Below are positions 1 through 12,234 of a DNA stretch of 64,000 nt, one piece after another. Both the position numbers and the translations under genes were made by a program. Origin of the DNA: Orbilia blumenaviensis (taxonomy: Eukaryota > Ascomycota > Orbiliomycetes > Orbiliales > Orbiliaceae); the NCBI GenBank assembly GCA_036872755.1, contig JAVHNS010000008.1:496001-560000 (forward strand), written 5' to 3'. Every line of letters starts with the position of its first letter. Position 1 is the first letter of the stretch. The notes under the pieces were generated by a model. That model searched no databases. It was given only the letters and a program-made list of their open reading frames with translations, and was not told the origin of the DNA.

Positions 1-3000
1 TATGTATTACATTTGAACAACTGGTGCGGCCGGACTAGTTGGGCACCCTCAGGTTTGATCTTGATAGGCTACCATGTTGCCAGTACCTATTCTTAAACTT
101 ATAAAGTACACCACACCTCCATAAACGTTCACACCAAATGGAAGGGAAGGAAAACACAGTCAATGATATCATGATGCAGACTAAGAAATGCAGATTAGGT
201 GCAAGGAAAAAAAGGCAAGGTACTCTGCGATCAGAGACTGCCCTAGATGGAATCAAGCCCCATGGTTCTGATAAAGATTACACGTCAATAATACCCTAAG
301 ATGTGATTTAAGTATTTGAGGTACACGCTGGGGCGCCTAGTATACAACCCGCATCGACGTAACACAGATCTTCCGATTCCGGGTGTTATAATCTTGTCAT
401 GAGCTAAGTTGTGAATCACTTTTCGCCAAATAATTGGCTTCAGAGTATGCCAGGAATCTGTCTCAAACTGGTTATGAGATACCAATTGGCAATTAACGAT
501 GCAATGCAGCTATCGGCCCGAAAACCTTCCCTGTATATAGTCGCACGCTGATGTGGCCACTATATTACGTATCAATGAAGCAAAAAGTCCAGGGTATAGC
601 AGCGGCTAGAAGATAGTAGGACTAGTCTTGTAAAGCAAAACCGACTCTCGGCTGATAGATCTATAATTCACTTGGATAATACATCCGTAGATAGGTCTAT
701 TTTAACTTGGAAATGTTAAGAAATACCACTTAGAACTTACGGATTCGCTACCAAGCCAAGGGGCTATAAAAATCGCCCACGTATTAAAGCGGGGTTAAAA
801 CTTAATTTGTGAGTGCTGGTCATAAAATTCGGATAAATATTTTCCCTCCTTACCCTTCCATTTAGATATCTATCACTCTCGAGATCTGTACCCTTTTTAA
901 CGATTCCCGACATTTCACGAGGATACGCGACGGACTTGTATCTCGAAGATTTCGAAAAGGAACAGCTTAACATCCTTCGATTATCGTCCAGGGTGATCAG
1001 ATGCCCCAGGTCTGCAGAAAAAAAGTTTGACCTTCGGAATTTAGTGTCTACTACCGAAAACATATTGTGTCTTAGATCTCGACTGCACGTTTGAAATAAG
1101 TACTAGTAGATATTCAAGGCAAATCTATATATTACAAGAGTCTCGTGCGCGGTTTACGACAGGTTACAGAGATCTAGAATCGTAATCGTCAAAACGACAA
1201 GTAAACTAGTATATACGCGTTATTGTTTAAAGCGATTCCGGGTACCGTTATTAATGGCAACTATATCCTGTCATGGTGCTACTCTATCTGACTAAGAAAC
1301 TTTGAGGACCTATGAGGCAACTGATCTCGTAAACCAGCCTCAACGAAAGCAACCACACCACATCATTACGAGGTATAGTCATTTGGTCTTGAGAGTAATT
1401 CATGCCTAGAGATGATACGCACATCTCATAATCCCGGCCCAGTGCGTTCTAAAATAGCACCGAGCCGAACTCTACGGAGCACATCTATTATCTCAAGAAC
1501 ATAGTTACCTGGTCTCAGCCCAGGCCTTTCGGCCAAAAGGGTTTGTGGCTCCCAAGCTTTACACTGTCTCATGGCCCGGCGCTAGTGACACCAGTCTGGG
1601 TAACTATAGTGATACATTGTACGCTTTTGGCTAAAATAGGAGACGGGGTGTTAGAGTCTTGTTCCATAGACCAGGGTATTGCAGTGTTAATGGACCTTTC
1701 GTACAGCTTTGGAAATTTATTAACTCTATTTCATAGGTTCTACTACTAGCTAACCCGAAGATATGCCGTAGCTTCGGATATTGTATGGAACACTATGCTG
1801 CGTTCTGCTAGGTGCATATGTACGTACACGTTTTTCCGGTTCGTAAGAGATATTTCCCCGCAGAAGTCTCACACCGTTCTTCGTAGCAATTCATATTTTC
1901 CTTATATTGCTGACTGAGTAATTGGGGATCGCATCGAGGAATTAGTATGTACCCCCAGATCTTTGCTATGCGTATATTCGTATGGCCGCTAGACAAGAAA
2001 GAGCTGTAATTTAATTCGAAGCTATGGAATTGATTATACATTCCGGGCGTCTCATGGAAGGTTGCAATCAAAGCAGCTCAATAGCCAGTGAAAATACATA
2101 TGGGCCTAGAACGGGCTACCTCTATACTGTAAAGCCAAAGGCGTATACGCGTAGTCTCCGGGCCCCGATCGATGGCACATATCCCACAGATAGATAAAAT
2201 CGGGAGGATTGAAAGCATTGCAAGTAAATATCCGTTCGGTATAGCGAACTACATGCATGCTCTCATGAAGGTTCGAAAGTGGAACGCAACTCGCAGGGCT
2301 AGATATCTATTGTTGGATGCATGCACACAGGCTTAGGAAAACGCAAAATCGCCAGGTACTTAGCCAGCACTATCAAAGAACTACTGCGATTGTTAAGTGC
2401 AATATGGACATAGCCATGCATCGGGTAGTTCTATTCCTTTTTTAAATCGAGCTTTTCCTGTTAGCCTTGGTCAATCGAAGGCTTGTGGTTTCCAAGATCT
2501 TCTTAGCCTAGGATCACTACCGACTATGTATGATTGTAGTCTCAGGCCAATTGTGGCAACCTAGAAGTATACGGCTATCGACTAGGCCAGGGTACTAGCC
2601 CAGTCGATAAATGTACATGGGTTCGGACGTCCGGACGGCGCCAGGTGTTATGCAGTGCATGGCTTATATGCAAGTCCTTAAGCCCCGGATAGATGCCTCC
2701 ATGGTTTCATAGGACACTCTTGCAGTTCTACGAATATTGCCACCTGACAAATTGTGGCCCTCTACTTTTCGCTTCCAAATTTAATATAAAAGGCGGGTCA
2801 CGTCAGCATCGCAGCACTGGGCTGTAAACCTCTACCCCCCAGTTCGTTCTCCGATTTTTTTTTTTTTAGCTCCCTTGAATGCTTACACTGTCTCATTTTC
2901 ACCTCAGAGCCTCTACAATCTCATACAACATACAGGAAACCAATGTTTCTACAATTTATCGCTTAACGCACTACCGTTAGCCCGTTATTAAAATCCTTCG

Positions 3001-3035
3001 ATCGGGGACTTCTACCTGCGCCGAGGCTTATAGAA
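1..3035. other. gene-free AT-rich stretch
   Basis: No ORF here exceeds about 100 codons and none resembles a protein family I know. I see no terminal repeats, transposase or reverse-transcriptase motifs and no RNA gene. The last 250 bases hold the promoter and leader of the gene that follows. Confidence 0.6.
2785..2793 (+). promoter_or_regulatory. TATA box of the phosphorylase-like fusion gene
   Basis: A perfect TATAAAAGG lies about 243 bases before the chosen start codon. It is followed by a pyrimidine-rich tract containing a run of T near 2857-2868 and CTACAATC-type sequences, as expected for a fungal promoter and 5' leader. Confidence 0.55.
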
Positions 3036-4904
3036 ATGAAAATGGCGCCCGAAAGTATATACACAATTGCCATAGTGTGCGCTCTGCCCTTAGAAATGGC
3101 AGCAGTAACTGCCATGATGGACCGGATAAACACAGGACCAATGTGGCAGGACGCGGGCGATAAAAACAACTATACATTAGGCCAAATCGGACCCCATAAT
3201 GTTGTTCTAGCTTGCCTCCCGGAAGGGGTTTACGGGATGACGGCGGCTACATCCTTAATAAGTTGGATGCTATATAGTTATAGAAGTGTCCGGTTTGCAG
3301 TTTTGGTTGGTATCGGGGGTGGTGTGCCATCTGTTAATTGTGATATTCGTCTAGGAGATGTGGTTGTTAGTAAACCAAGGGGAACGTCCCCAGGGATAAT
3401 TCGTTATGACATTGGTAAGGCAGTCAGTGGGGGGATTTTACCAAACGGATCCTCGGATAAGCCCCCCAAAGAGTTGTTGACGGCAATGTCCCGGCTGTCC
3501 GCAGACCACATGATGGTTGGAAATATGATCAGCGACCAAATTTCGACCATGTTAAGGGACTACCCAAATATGCGAGAGCGGTTTAAATATCCTGGCGTGG
3601 ATAAAGATATCCTATACGAAGCGAATTACAATCACGTCGGCGGTATAAGTGGTATATGTCATCAATGCGATCGGGAGAAGCTTATACCAAGGCCTAAGCG
3701 TCCCAACCAGGCACCGTCGATATTTTATGGAGCTATCGGGTCTGTGAATCTCGTTGTAAAGGATGGCGTTACCCGAGATCAGCTAGCGAACCAACACAAT
3801 TACAATATACTATGCTTCGAAATGGAAGCAGCAGGCTTGCTAGATCAGATCCCAAGCCTTGTAATACGAGGTATATGTGACTATGCTGATTCACATAAAA
3901 ACAAGATTTGGCAAGAATATGCAGCTGCCACAGCTGCGGCTTATGCAAAACAGCTTCTCTGTGCTTTGCCAGCCTCCGGCACTTATGTTGACCAAAAAAT
4001 CCCAACCATTAGTACTAGTAAGTGGTTTCAATCGATAACACCGAATTAAATAATCTTCAGGCCTGCAAATGCTAACGACTTCGAAATTTAAGCGTCTCGA
4101 TCTATGAGCAGCATGAGTATGCTAAGTAGTAGCCAACGCAGCCTGACTGGAATTCAGGATCCACCGCCTTCCTACATATTCATGGAAAGGTTCCACCTGA
4201 AGGAAAGCATATCTTTAGGTAGCCTTATTCCAGATAGGCGTTATCCCCACCAGGATGCCTTAATCCCTTCCATCTCTTTAGAAGAAGGAAGAGACTTTTC
4301 TGTCTCCATTGAACATAACTTTAACGAATTCGCCAATGCGCGCTCGAAATCCAATTCCAGCTTTAAGAAGGCGCTGGGAAGACTCTTCTTGCCGCCGCCA
4401 TTCAAAGGTGTTGAAGGGGACATACAAATACTGTCACAACAGAGTTGTGTCTACACACTGCTACAGCCAAGAGCTCTCTTCAAGAGGCTCAGTGGCTCTG
4501 TGGCGTTCAAGGAATGGCTGTCCAATGCCCGGACTACTAAAACATCTATATATTTTATCGTTGGGTATAGAACCGTATGGGATGCACAGTTGATTGGGAA
4601 AGAAATGAAACCCACTCAAACCCGTCGGTTTCAGGCTGGTTTCGGTCATAAAACACGCTACGACACCAGTGGGGAACGGGTCTACGCCATTTGCCTCCGC
4701 AAAGTTAAATTCGAGAATTCAATCGAAAGAGTTGGGACATTAGATCCCACAAATGAGTGGAGACCGTTCTATAAACATCGTGGCGCGGGAGGAGAAGCGG
4801 AAGAATTCATATCCGTCGATATATCGGATGATGATGAGGTCGGATCCAGCAACTTTGGTCATTTCACTTCCCAATCTGGGGAGGAGCTATGGACAGGCAC
4901 GTAA
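3036..4904 (+). CDS. PNP/UDP-phosphorylase-like domain fused to an unknown C-terminal domain
   Basis: Two exons, 3036-4017 and 4093-4904, give 597 aa. Residues 7 to about 310 are a PNP_UDP_1-type nucleoside phosphorylase-like domain of the kind found at the N-terminus of fungal NLR-like proteins: GIGGGVP near residue 92, a GAIGSVN segment, CFEMEAAGLL, and the closing IRGICDYADSHKNK-WQEYAAA block. The second part, about 265 aa, has motifs such as YFIVGYRTVWDAQ and ERVYAICLRKVKFE; I cannot name its family. Read unspliced, the first ORF stops at 4049. However, a consensus GTAAGT donor at 4018, a GCTAAC branch site at 4071 and a TTAAG acceptor at 4092 define a 75-base intron, and removing it puts both ORFs in one frame. 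No NACHT/NB-ARC or repeat domain follows. The alternative is two separate genes 54 bases apart. The N-terminal domain is certain; the fusion is likely. Confidence 0.75.
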
Positions 4905-6528
4905 CTCTCTACGAGACCAGACTTTTTGGACCCCCAGCCGATCATATATGAACAAGGCTATCTGGTAGTTAAAGGGGCTGCAGCTGGCGCGCAAAAACGC
5001 CGACGGACCACATCACCTATGCGTATAACTATTTTCGAGACTGAGCTAGTCACTATTCTTAGAACTTGCGCCATTTCATTGAGTGGAGTAACCTTCGAAG
5101 GTGCCCCGCCCCGTTCTTTGCAGCTCACATAAATAACTAGCATCTTTAGTTCGTAGATGTGATTTAAATGCTATCTTAAACTACTTAGCTTGAAGACAAA
5201 GAGGCATGACCTAAATTTTTCTTCAAACTTAAAACCCCGCTGCCCAAGGATTCCAACAGTCATATGGTAAACCGTTAATACTTCTCTTGCGGCCAGGTGG
5301 GAACTATATGACGAAAAGACAGAGTCTAGCCCATTTCTAGCATAATTTCTTAGACGCTAAATAGTGCAGGACGTATACCTACGTCCTAAGCTATAGGCTG
5401 ATACTCAACACCCCATGAGCAAATGCTAAGTAAATCTGTTTAGAAAACCATAATTAGATATACGCCTAAGCCTGACATTTGCTGGCTATGTGTTGTAAAT
5501 TTAGATGCCGGAGGAGGCACTATAGCTAATCAAACTTACTATTGACGCTAGCGGAGCCAATCTCCCGGGGGCTGGGGCAAAGTTTAGAGTGCAGCGTTGG
5601 CTTAGGGGCTGGCTGGGGTGACCTTGTACATATATGAAGAATAAACGCATTTTTAGCGCTCGCGCTAGTCGCAAGTCGCTGGCGAAAGCTTCAGAACATT
5701 GGGTTTGGGGCACGGTTAAGCCCGAAATTGCTATTCGGCCTCGGTTCATCATTTAGCTTGGAAATATCGTAAGTGGTTGATAGTAGATAGTCTCAGCATA
5801 TCCTATTGGGTAAAGTCTTTCCGACTCGAATTGATCCGACTATCTAGACATACGGCCTTTAAACCGAGAATATATATTACGGGGTGTCGGATGTTTATGG
5901 CCTGAACTAGGCGACAGGTTCTCAAGAGTTCGAGGATGCTATTTTGTCTCTAATAATTATTTCGCATTGCTACATTCTAGATTGGAGGCCTTTGAGCATG
6001 AGATTGCATTAAATTAGATGTGTGAACCCGGGGTTGTCCAAATTCTGAGATTTTACGGACTGATATCATGATGCTAGTGCTTCTCCACCCTCATCATTTT
6101 GTCAACTAGTTGATATGAATATATCATTAGAGCAAACCTTATATTTAAGGGTGGTGCCTTCGGCATTCTTTTATTATGCATAGAAACTATCTAGGCCTAG
6201 GGACCTGCAGGATTCAAATCCGCAGGGGTGCTCCAGATCAGTTATTCACGTAAACTCTTCTCTCAGCGGTATTACACATCCTGGACAACGATTCACTTTC
6301 GCAAGTAGCTATACTAATGCGCTTTTCTGGGAACACACTATGAGACCTGTCCTAACTGAATGCTGGGTAGCCATCAAGGCAGCCCAACTGACCCAATCTC
6401 AGCACGCGTTAACCAATCTTTGCGTTGTTCGCAAAATTCCAACAAACCGTCGCTAAATCGTGAGCTAAACGAAATCGCAGCCCCGTCACGTCTTCCCAAA
6501 TCAACAATCATCTCCAAAATTTCCAAAG
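4905..6528. other. intergenic stretch
   Basis: Short ORFs occur at 4926-5132 (+) and 5501-5752 (-), but neither resembles a known protein or extends by plausible splicing. The final 150 bases, rich in C and A, are probably the bub3 promoter and leader. Confidence 0.5.
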
Positions 6529-7759
6529 ATGTCAAGTAAGTTACCTAACCACCCAATTCAACATCAAGCCGACAACCATGCTGATATCAAAACCCCTCTA
6601 CTAACCAGCCTCAATATTTCCAATCCAGACAACTTCGAAGTTCCCACTACAATCTCCGACGCTATCTCATCGGTCAACTACTCGCCTTCGGCGCCGACAA
6701 CTTTACTAGTGTCATCATGGGATCAAACGCTAAGGTTGATAGATACACATGCTGGCACAAGCGGCCGTGAGTTGGTACAGATTGACAGCCAAGCGCCGGT
6801 GCTGGACGCGTGTTTTGTCGGTCAGGATGGAACAAAGGCTGTGGCTGGTGGGCTCGATCAGGGCGTCAAATAGTATGGTTTTTCCGCTGTATTGCTTTAT
6901 AGTCTTGCAAGGGGGTAGAGCTCTAACATATAGCTATAATACAGTTTCGATTTGTCTCGGTCGACCCAAACCGCCACCTTAAGCACGCACTCCTCTGCCG
7001 TTAAATCCGTTGCCTACAATTCCGAGCTATCAACTATAATTTCTGGTTCTTGGGATCGTTCCCTGCACTTACACGATGCCCGCACCTCCTCCCAAACTTC
7101 TTCACATACTCTGCCGCACAAGATATTTAGCCTGTCAACAATAACAAACAAATTGGTGGTCGCGATGGCCTCCCGATCAATCCACATTTACGACCTTCGT
7201 GCTATGTCAGAACCTCTCCAACGGCGTGAATCGAGCCTGAAATTTATGACGAGGACGGTGCGGTGTATGCCAAATGGGGAGGGTTATGCTAGTAGTAGCA
7301 TCGAAGGGAGAGTGGCGGTTGAATTTTTTGATCCCAGCAAGGAAAGCCAAAGCCGGAAGTACGCTTTTAAGTGCCATAGGCAGCCAGAGGGGGACGTTGA
7401 TGTCGTTTATCCAGTCAATGCGCTGGCATTTCATCCTACGTATGTTTTTCTAAGTTTTCCCTAAACAGTATGGGCCACGAGTTGAGCTAATTGTTGGTCC
7501 TAGATACGGCACATTTGCCTCTGGCGGCGGGGATGGTGTGGTAGCTTTGTGGGATGGCGTGGCAAAGAGGCGTTTGAAGCAGTATCCAGGATACCCGGCA
7601 TCAATTGCGGCAATGGGATTCTCAAATAATGGAAGATTCCTAGCTATTGCAAGCTGTAATGGGTTCGAGGATGGGAAAGAAACGGTCCCGAACCCCGAGA
7701 ATAAGCTATTTATTAGAGAAATGGGCGAGAATGAAGCGAAGCCGAAGAGCATGGGATGA
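6529..7759 (+). CDS. bub3: Bub3, spindle-checkpoint WD40 protein
   Basis: Three exons, 6529-6872, 6945-7439 and 7504-7759, encode 364 aa, close to the usual Bub3 length. Introns of 72 and 64 bases have GTATGG and GTATGT donors, CTAAC or CTAAT branch sites and CAG/TAG acceptors. The protein is a WD40 beta-propeller. Bub3-specific blocks are visible: AISSVNYSPSAPTTLLVSSWD near the start, KYAFKCHR followed by VYPVNALAFHPT, and GTFASGGGDG leading to KRRLKQYPGYPASIA. Bub3 binds MELT motifs of the kinetochore protein Knl1/Spc105 together with Bub1 or Mad3, and signals unattached chromosomes. The related Rae1/Gle2 family is the main alternative, but the AFKCHR-YPVNALAFH block and the C-terminal region fit Bub3 better. 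The neighbouring genes are unrelated. Confidence 0.9.
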
Positions 7760-8248
7760 TTTCTAGGTGCAAAGCGCAGGAAGAAGCATGCAGTTCTAAT
7801 AGATAAATACATTCTCATTCACAGTGATACCTGGTTCTAGTGGCGTGGAGAAATAGGGGTTTGGCTGTAATCTATAATACAAGTGATAGTAATAGTAAAA
7901 TTAAATGTGCAAAAAAAAGCAGGTGATTCACAACTTTCTGCTTCGATAGTGCTACCTGTTCGACCCGGTGTAGTATTTCCGCCCTTCAAACAGAAGCCGC
8001 AAAATGCCCCGCATATTCCCCTCCTTACCATCAACACCCCCGCCATATGAGGGGAGATATTTCAAAAGCTAACCAAACCCCGAGGCCAGAAAAAAATGCG
8101 AATAATCACCCTGCTTTTGTTTGTAATATGTACAGTTCGTCGTCTAGACAAAAATACCTAATGTGTGTTTGGCGGATCTTGTATGTAATTGGTGTGTGAA
8201 TGTGGTTTCCTATGTAGCGAAATAAATGATATGTCGAGCCGATGGCAA
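7760..8248. other. convergent intergenic region between bub3 and tom20
   Basis: Holds the 3' ends of two convergent genes. AT-rich, with no gene visible. Confidence 0.5.
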
Positions 8249-8880
8249 TTATTCTACTAGTTCACTGAGTAGGCTGGCATCTCTGCCGAGAGCTATCGCT
8301 TGTCCTAGAATATCAAGGACATGCTAAAGAATGACCGTTAGTACTCTGCTTAGGATTTCGCTAATAGTTGTCTAGGAAAAGAAAAATACCTTTGGCACGG
8401 TCTTCTCGTAGATTCCAATCAGGTTTGGTGGGTCGGGGTAGACCTTCAGAGCCTTATAGAAGCACAGCGCTGCATCCACCGCTTTGGATTCACCCTGACT
8501 CAGCAATTGCTCTCCCATTGCAACTTCGTTCATGAAGTACGCCTCTCTTTCCTCCACATCCGTGGGGAATCCAGCTTCATTTGCTGCTAGAACCGCGGTA
8601 CGAAGTTGTGACTTTTGGTTCTCAACCTCGGCTTCTACCTCAGCTTTCTGAGCGCGAGCATGCTTACGGCGTTCACGGGCGAGAGATTTTCGGAAGTCTG
8701 CGTCGTGTCGGCGGCGGTGATCGAAATACAGGGCATATGCTACATTCCGGTACTATGTTAGTGGGGTGGCTTTGATAGAGGCATGAAGCATTCGGATGAA
8801 CGGAAATGGAATGGCAAAGTACCCAGAGTTAAAGCGACGGCGGTAACCGCGCTGGCTGTGATAATTTGAGAAGTTTGCAT
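8249..8880 (-). CDS. tom20: Tom20, mitochondrial import receptor
   Basis: Three exons on the minus strand, 8880-8823, 8739-8390 and 8323-8249, give 160 aa, slightly shorter than typical fungal Tom20. Tom20 sits in the mitochondrial outer membrane and binds presequences. Residues 2 to about 25 are the N-terminal membrane anchor, ending AYALYFDHRRR. A charged RKSLARERRKHARAQK linker follows. The TPR-like receptor domain contains EAYFMNEVAMGEQLLSQGE and the signature FYKALKVYPDPPNLIGIYEKTVP. The last exon adds HVLDILGQAIALG and a short acidic tail. Introns are 83 and 66 bases, the second with a perfect ACTAAC branch site. The ATG at 8880 is chosen because the first exon supplies the conserved anchor in the right phase; an open frame extending to 9160 is intron read-through and upstream sequence. 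Confidence 0.93.
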
Positions 8881-10262
8881 CACTGGAGAGAATGAAGTCG
8901 TGGTAGTGGGGGTCAATGAGATCGGGGTGGTGTAACTTTGATATCAACTTGCGCAAGTGACGTCGAAATCTGCTTATCGTAATACCGATATCGAAATAGA
9001 TAGGTAGAAAGGAATGGCAAAGTATCTCCACTCGGGAAGTACAATGGCGACTATGCGAAATACTGTCTCCTAGGAAGGTACTAAGGGCTACAAGTACGAG
9101 GGCGAAGTTGATGGGGTCGACGGGCTTGATGGTGATAGAGTTATGGATAGCTGCAGTCAAGACGAAGAAGAGCCGCGCAAGAAATTTTGGTGGTTTCGAC
9201 TTGGAAGCGGACTAAGACATCGGATTGCTCTAACAGGAAGGTTGTGCAGGCAAACATCCTATTTTGGCAACACGGCAACGCATTACTAGCAATTTCACCA
9301 CGTGACTATCTGTGAAACATTAGCGAAACTCCAACCAAGACAACACATTTGAAATCAAGATCTCGAACAGCCGATTAGAGTCGGACCTGTGTTGTGCTTG
9401 AGCTATCTAGACAGTCTCGGCGCTATAGACTGGTGATTACGCGGGTAGCTAGCTTCTGCGATGCCATTGCTGGAAGGCTATTTCATGGCGGACATCACTA
9501 CTGTGTCCAAGATATGTAAATTAGCAGCGGTATCCAGATACCTATAGTGACTTTTCCAACTTATGTCGACATGCACGTCCTGCTTGCCTGTAGCTAGCGC
9601 TATAGCGCACTAAGAAGCCATTTCATCATGGCATACCGATACTCAAGAAAAGTATTTTACGCACGGATAAGGCGATCCCGCGGGATTACCCAAGGTATCG
9701 TACGCCCTAAAAATTTGCCAATGCCTATTCTTTTAGTTCTGGACAAGAGACTACTACCAAAGTATCTAACCCTGAGGCTCTAATACGTGTATATCTTTTC
9801 TTGATATTTCTACTTTTACAACAACTGGCCTCTGGGCTTCCAGCATAGTATAAGCCCGCTAAGCCAGCTCCAGGCAAACAATGTTTTTGATCTGGTAAGT
9901 TACCAGTCTTGAGTGAAGGTATCAATTCATCGGCCTGTGTCACAGACCAAACCCCTCCTCAATCCTTTGATCCCGCCCTTTTTTTTTTTCGCGTAAGCCG
10001 ATTGGATCTGGGCGCCAACATATCCAGACCAAGAACCGATTCCCAGGATGGTTGAGTGGCGCAGCTATAACAACATGCAACCACTCAATAATCAATAGGG
10101 AGGTTTAGTGTGCCTGAGCAGACCTTTAAAAGAACATCAGCCGACTTTTTTCGTGCATCGCGGATCTACGCTTTTCACCATTACTCTGTCGCGACCGCGG
10201 GCCAACATTAATTTTGCGACAAAGTCCAACACGCAGGTACCTATGCCATCTTAGAGCCAAGA
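8881..10262. other. intergenic stretch upstream of tom20
   Basis: Contains the tom20 promoter and leader on the minus strand, then about 1 kb of AT-rich DNA without recognisable genes. A 10-T run near 9980 and mixed sequence up to 10262 probably belong to the promoter of the next plus-strand gene. Confidence 0.5.
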
Positions 10263-11421
10263 ATGCAACCCGCGCACCCTCAACCTGTGCCAAGCGCAAG
10301 CGGTCTGCCAAACGGAAGCGGCCTGCCGAACGATGTCGCAAAGCCTCTAGGCGTGGGCGGCATCGAATACAGTGCCTTGCGCCCTATCAAAACAATATGC
10401 GGCATGCGGAGGAGAGTCTTCTTCGTCATTCTTGCAGTTGCGATAGTGGCGATAGTAGCAGGGCTAAGTGCTGGCCTAGGTGTCGCCCTAAGTAAAAACA
10501 ACAACAGCCCCAGCACAGTAACGGTGACTGCCGGCGCAGGCGCGGGCGAGGACTCGCCGGGCAGAACTACATCCAACGGGGCCGATAGTCGCACGGACCC
10601 ATCTGAAGGTGCCTCTAATCCATTTGGCAGGGCCACGTCCACGACGTCGAGTAGAACTTCAACTCCAGCCGACGCTACCTCCACGCCGAGCAATCCATCT
10701 GCCTCTACCACACCACCCCCAGGCTCAGAACCCGCTGTAGCGACTCAATTCCCTATAGAAACCGGGTTTTGGACAATCACATTTAGCAAGTACTCAACTT
10801 CTGGTAATTTATGCTCGTACTTCAATAATATTCACCCTGTCTCGACAGTAGTGGAACCTTGGGTCCAAGGTTCCGTCGACAGAGGGTACAGAGCATCATG
10901 GCAACAAACTAGTAGCCAGGTAGTTTTGGATAAACCTTCGACCACAGTCACTATACAAGGCGAGAGATATTCCGCTACAGCGACTTTCTTAGCCCAAGCC
11001 GTTACAAACGTTCCTGCGTGGGACTTTGAGAAAACGATTGTGCCTACAGTTTTCGGCTGCGAGTTCAGAGGCTCAGTGCATCTTTTATTTGAGGAAACCG
11101 GCCGAATGAGATACGTTTAGTATGTACTCAATTGAGATTCACACTTCAACATGGTGGCTGTTTAGGCGTTTCTCCCGGCGTTTTTTAGAAGATGCTATTG
11201 CTGATCAAAGATCGAAATTATTTTAGCTCGGTAAACCTGGGCGCTGGAGATGTTTGTACCATTGAGGACCAGACTATGCCAGAAGGATCTAGCTGTTCTT
11301 TATGTAAGTACTTGGTCTATCCCGTCTTCTCTGAATACCTTTTGCAGCAAGGCCGGGCCACTTCGTGGAGGCTGGTTTACGGGATCAAGCAAGGCTAACT
11401 ATACCTTCATTAACAATGTAG
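10263..11421 (+). CDS. single-pass membrane protein with S/T-rich and cysteine-containing outer part
   Basis: I do not recognise the family. Proposed exons 10263-11119, 11227-11303 and 11348-11421 give 335 aa. Residues 1-50 are a Pro/Gly/Ser-rich, probably cytosolic tail ending in RRR. Residues about 52-76 form one long transmembrane helix. Then comes a low-complexity Thr/Ser/Pro-rich stalk (about residues 80-155), probably O-glycosylated, and a folded region containing FWTITFSKYSTSGNLCSYF, FGCEF, DVCTIED and SSCSLS, with four or more cysteines. The layout recalls fungal cell-wall sensors, but no WSC motif is present. Exon 1 is solid. The first intron (donor GTATGT at 11120) and the second (donor GTAAGT at 11304) have good donors, but the second is only 44 bases. 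If unspliced, the protein would stop at 285 aa. Confidence 0.6.
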
Positions 11422-12234
11422 TTTGGAGGCTTGTGAAAAGCAATTAATTATCTCATTCTACATACTCATTTAGAGGCTTGTAGCCATATACGAATCGATG
11501 GTTCCTTGCTTCGGGTCCTGATCGTTCCCAAGAACGACTTCCTCCCAAAGTGACTTCAAGCCGACGGCCTCGTTTCTTCAGCAGGCCTCATTCAACCAAA
11601 GGTCACCCCCGGAAAGCATCGCACCTTGACGTGACAAATCCTATTGTACATTGATGTATAACCAAGTACCTATAGAAAGGGCTGCAATACATACATGTAG
11701 GAAATGCAGGTGAATATGCCAGACCAATTAGACAACTGCACCAAGCTATCAAATTTTTAAGCCTTTTTAAACGTGCTTTGAAAGTCGAAAGGTCCTCTCA
11801 CGGACTGACATGCAACCGGGTCCGCAGGATAATCATACCAACAATTGATTTTGGCAGCCTTGGTGGACTGCATAACGCCCCCACTTGGCGCCAATGAGTA
11901 AAGCGGCTGAGTGAATGAGGATATATTTCTTGCGTTTGTTGGGGGGACTCATACCCCTTCTATGTAAACTGCCAAACTCAATAGAGATTCTATATCTCTC
12001 CTTGCCTCCCAAGGTTTAGGGGCGGTAATAGTGATACCAAGTAACCGGAGTCAATTTCTCAAACACCGATCATAACAATTGCATTGCACTCTAAGGCTTC
12101 ATCTCTCCGTAACAGTGGTTTAAGATATCTTAGCGTCTGTGGAATGGTAAAGATCTCAAACGCGTGCCCTATGAGCTTTTAGTATCAACTAACGATCGAT
12201 CGATGTATCTCTCAAGAATCGCAGGGTGACTTTG
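11422..12234. other. intergenic stretch
   Basis: No gene, repeat or RNA motif seen. It separates the membrane-anchored protein gene from the protease-like fusion gene. Confidence 0.5.

Noticed and set aside
4926..5132. short plus-strand ORF after the phosphorylase-like gene
   Set aside because: No domain, and attempts to splice it to the preceding gene put it out of frame.
5501..5752. minus-strand ORF of 83 codons, richer in GC than its surroundings
   Set aside because: No recognisable domain and no flanking exons.
6196..6240. tRNA-like T-arm (CCTGC-ATTCAAAT-GCAGG) with a possible 3' acceptor end
   Set aside because: No matching acceptor 5' strand, D-arm or anticodon arm upstream, so not a credible tRNA.
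8753..9160. 135-codon minus-strand ORF upstream of tom20
   Set aside because: It has no ATG start at its 5' end and overlaps the tom20 first exon in another frame; the tom20 model explains the conserved sequence.
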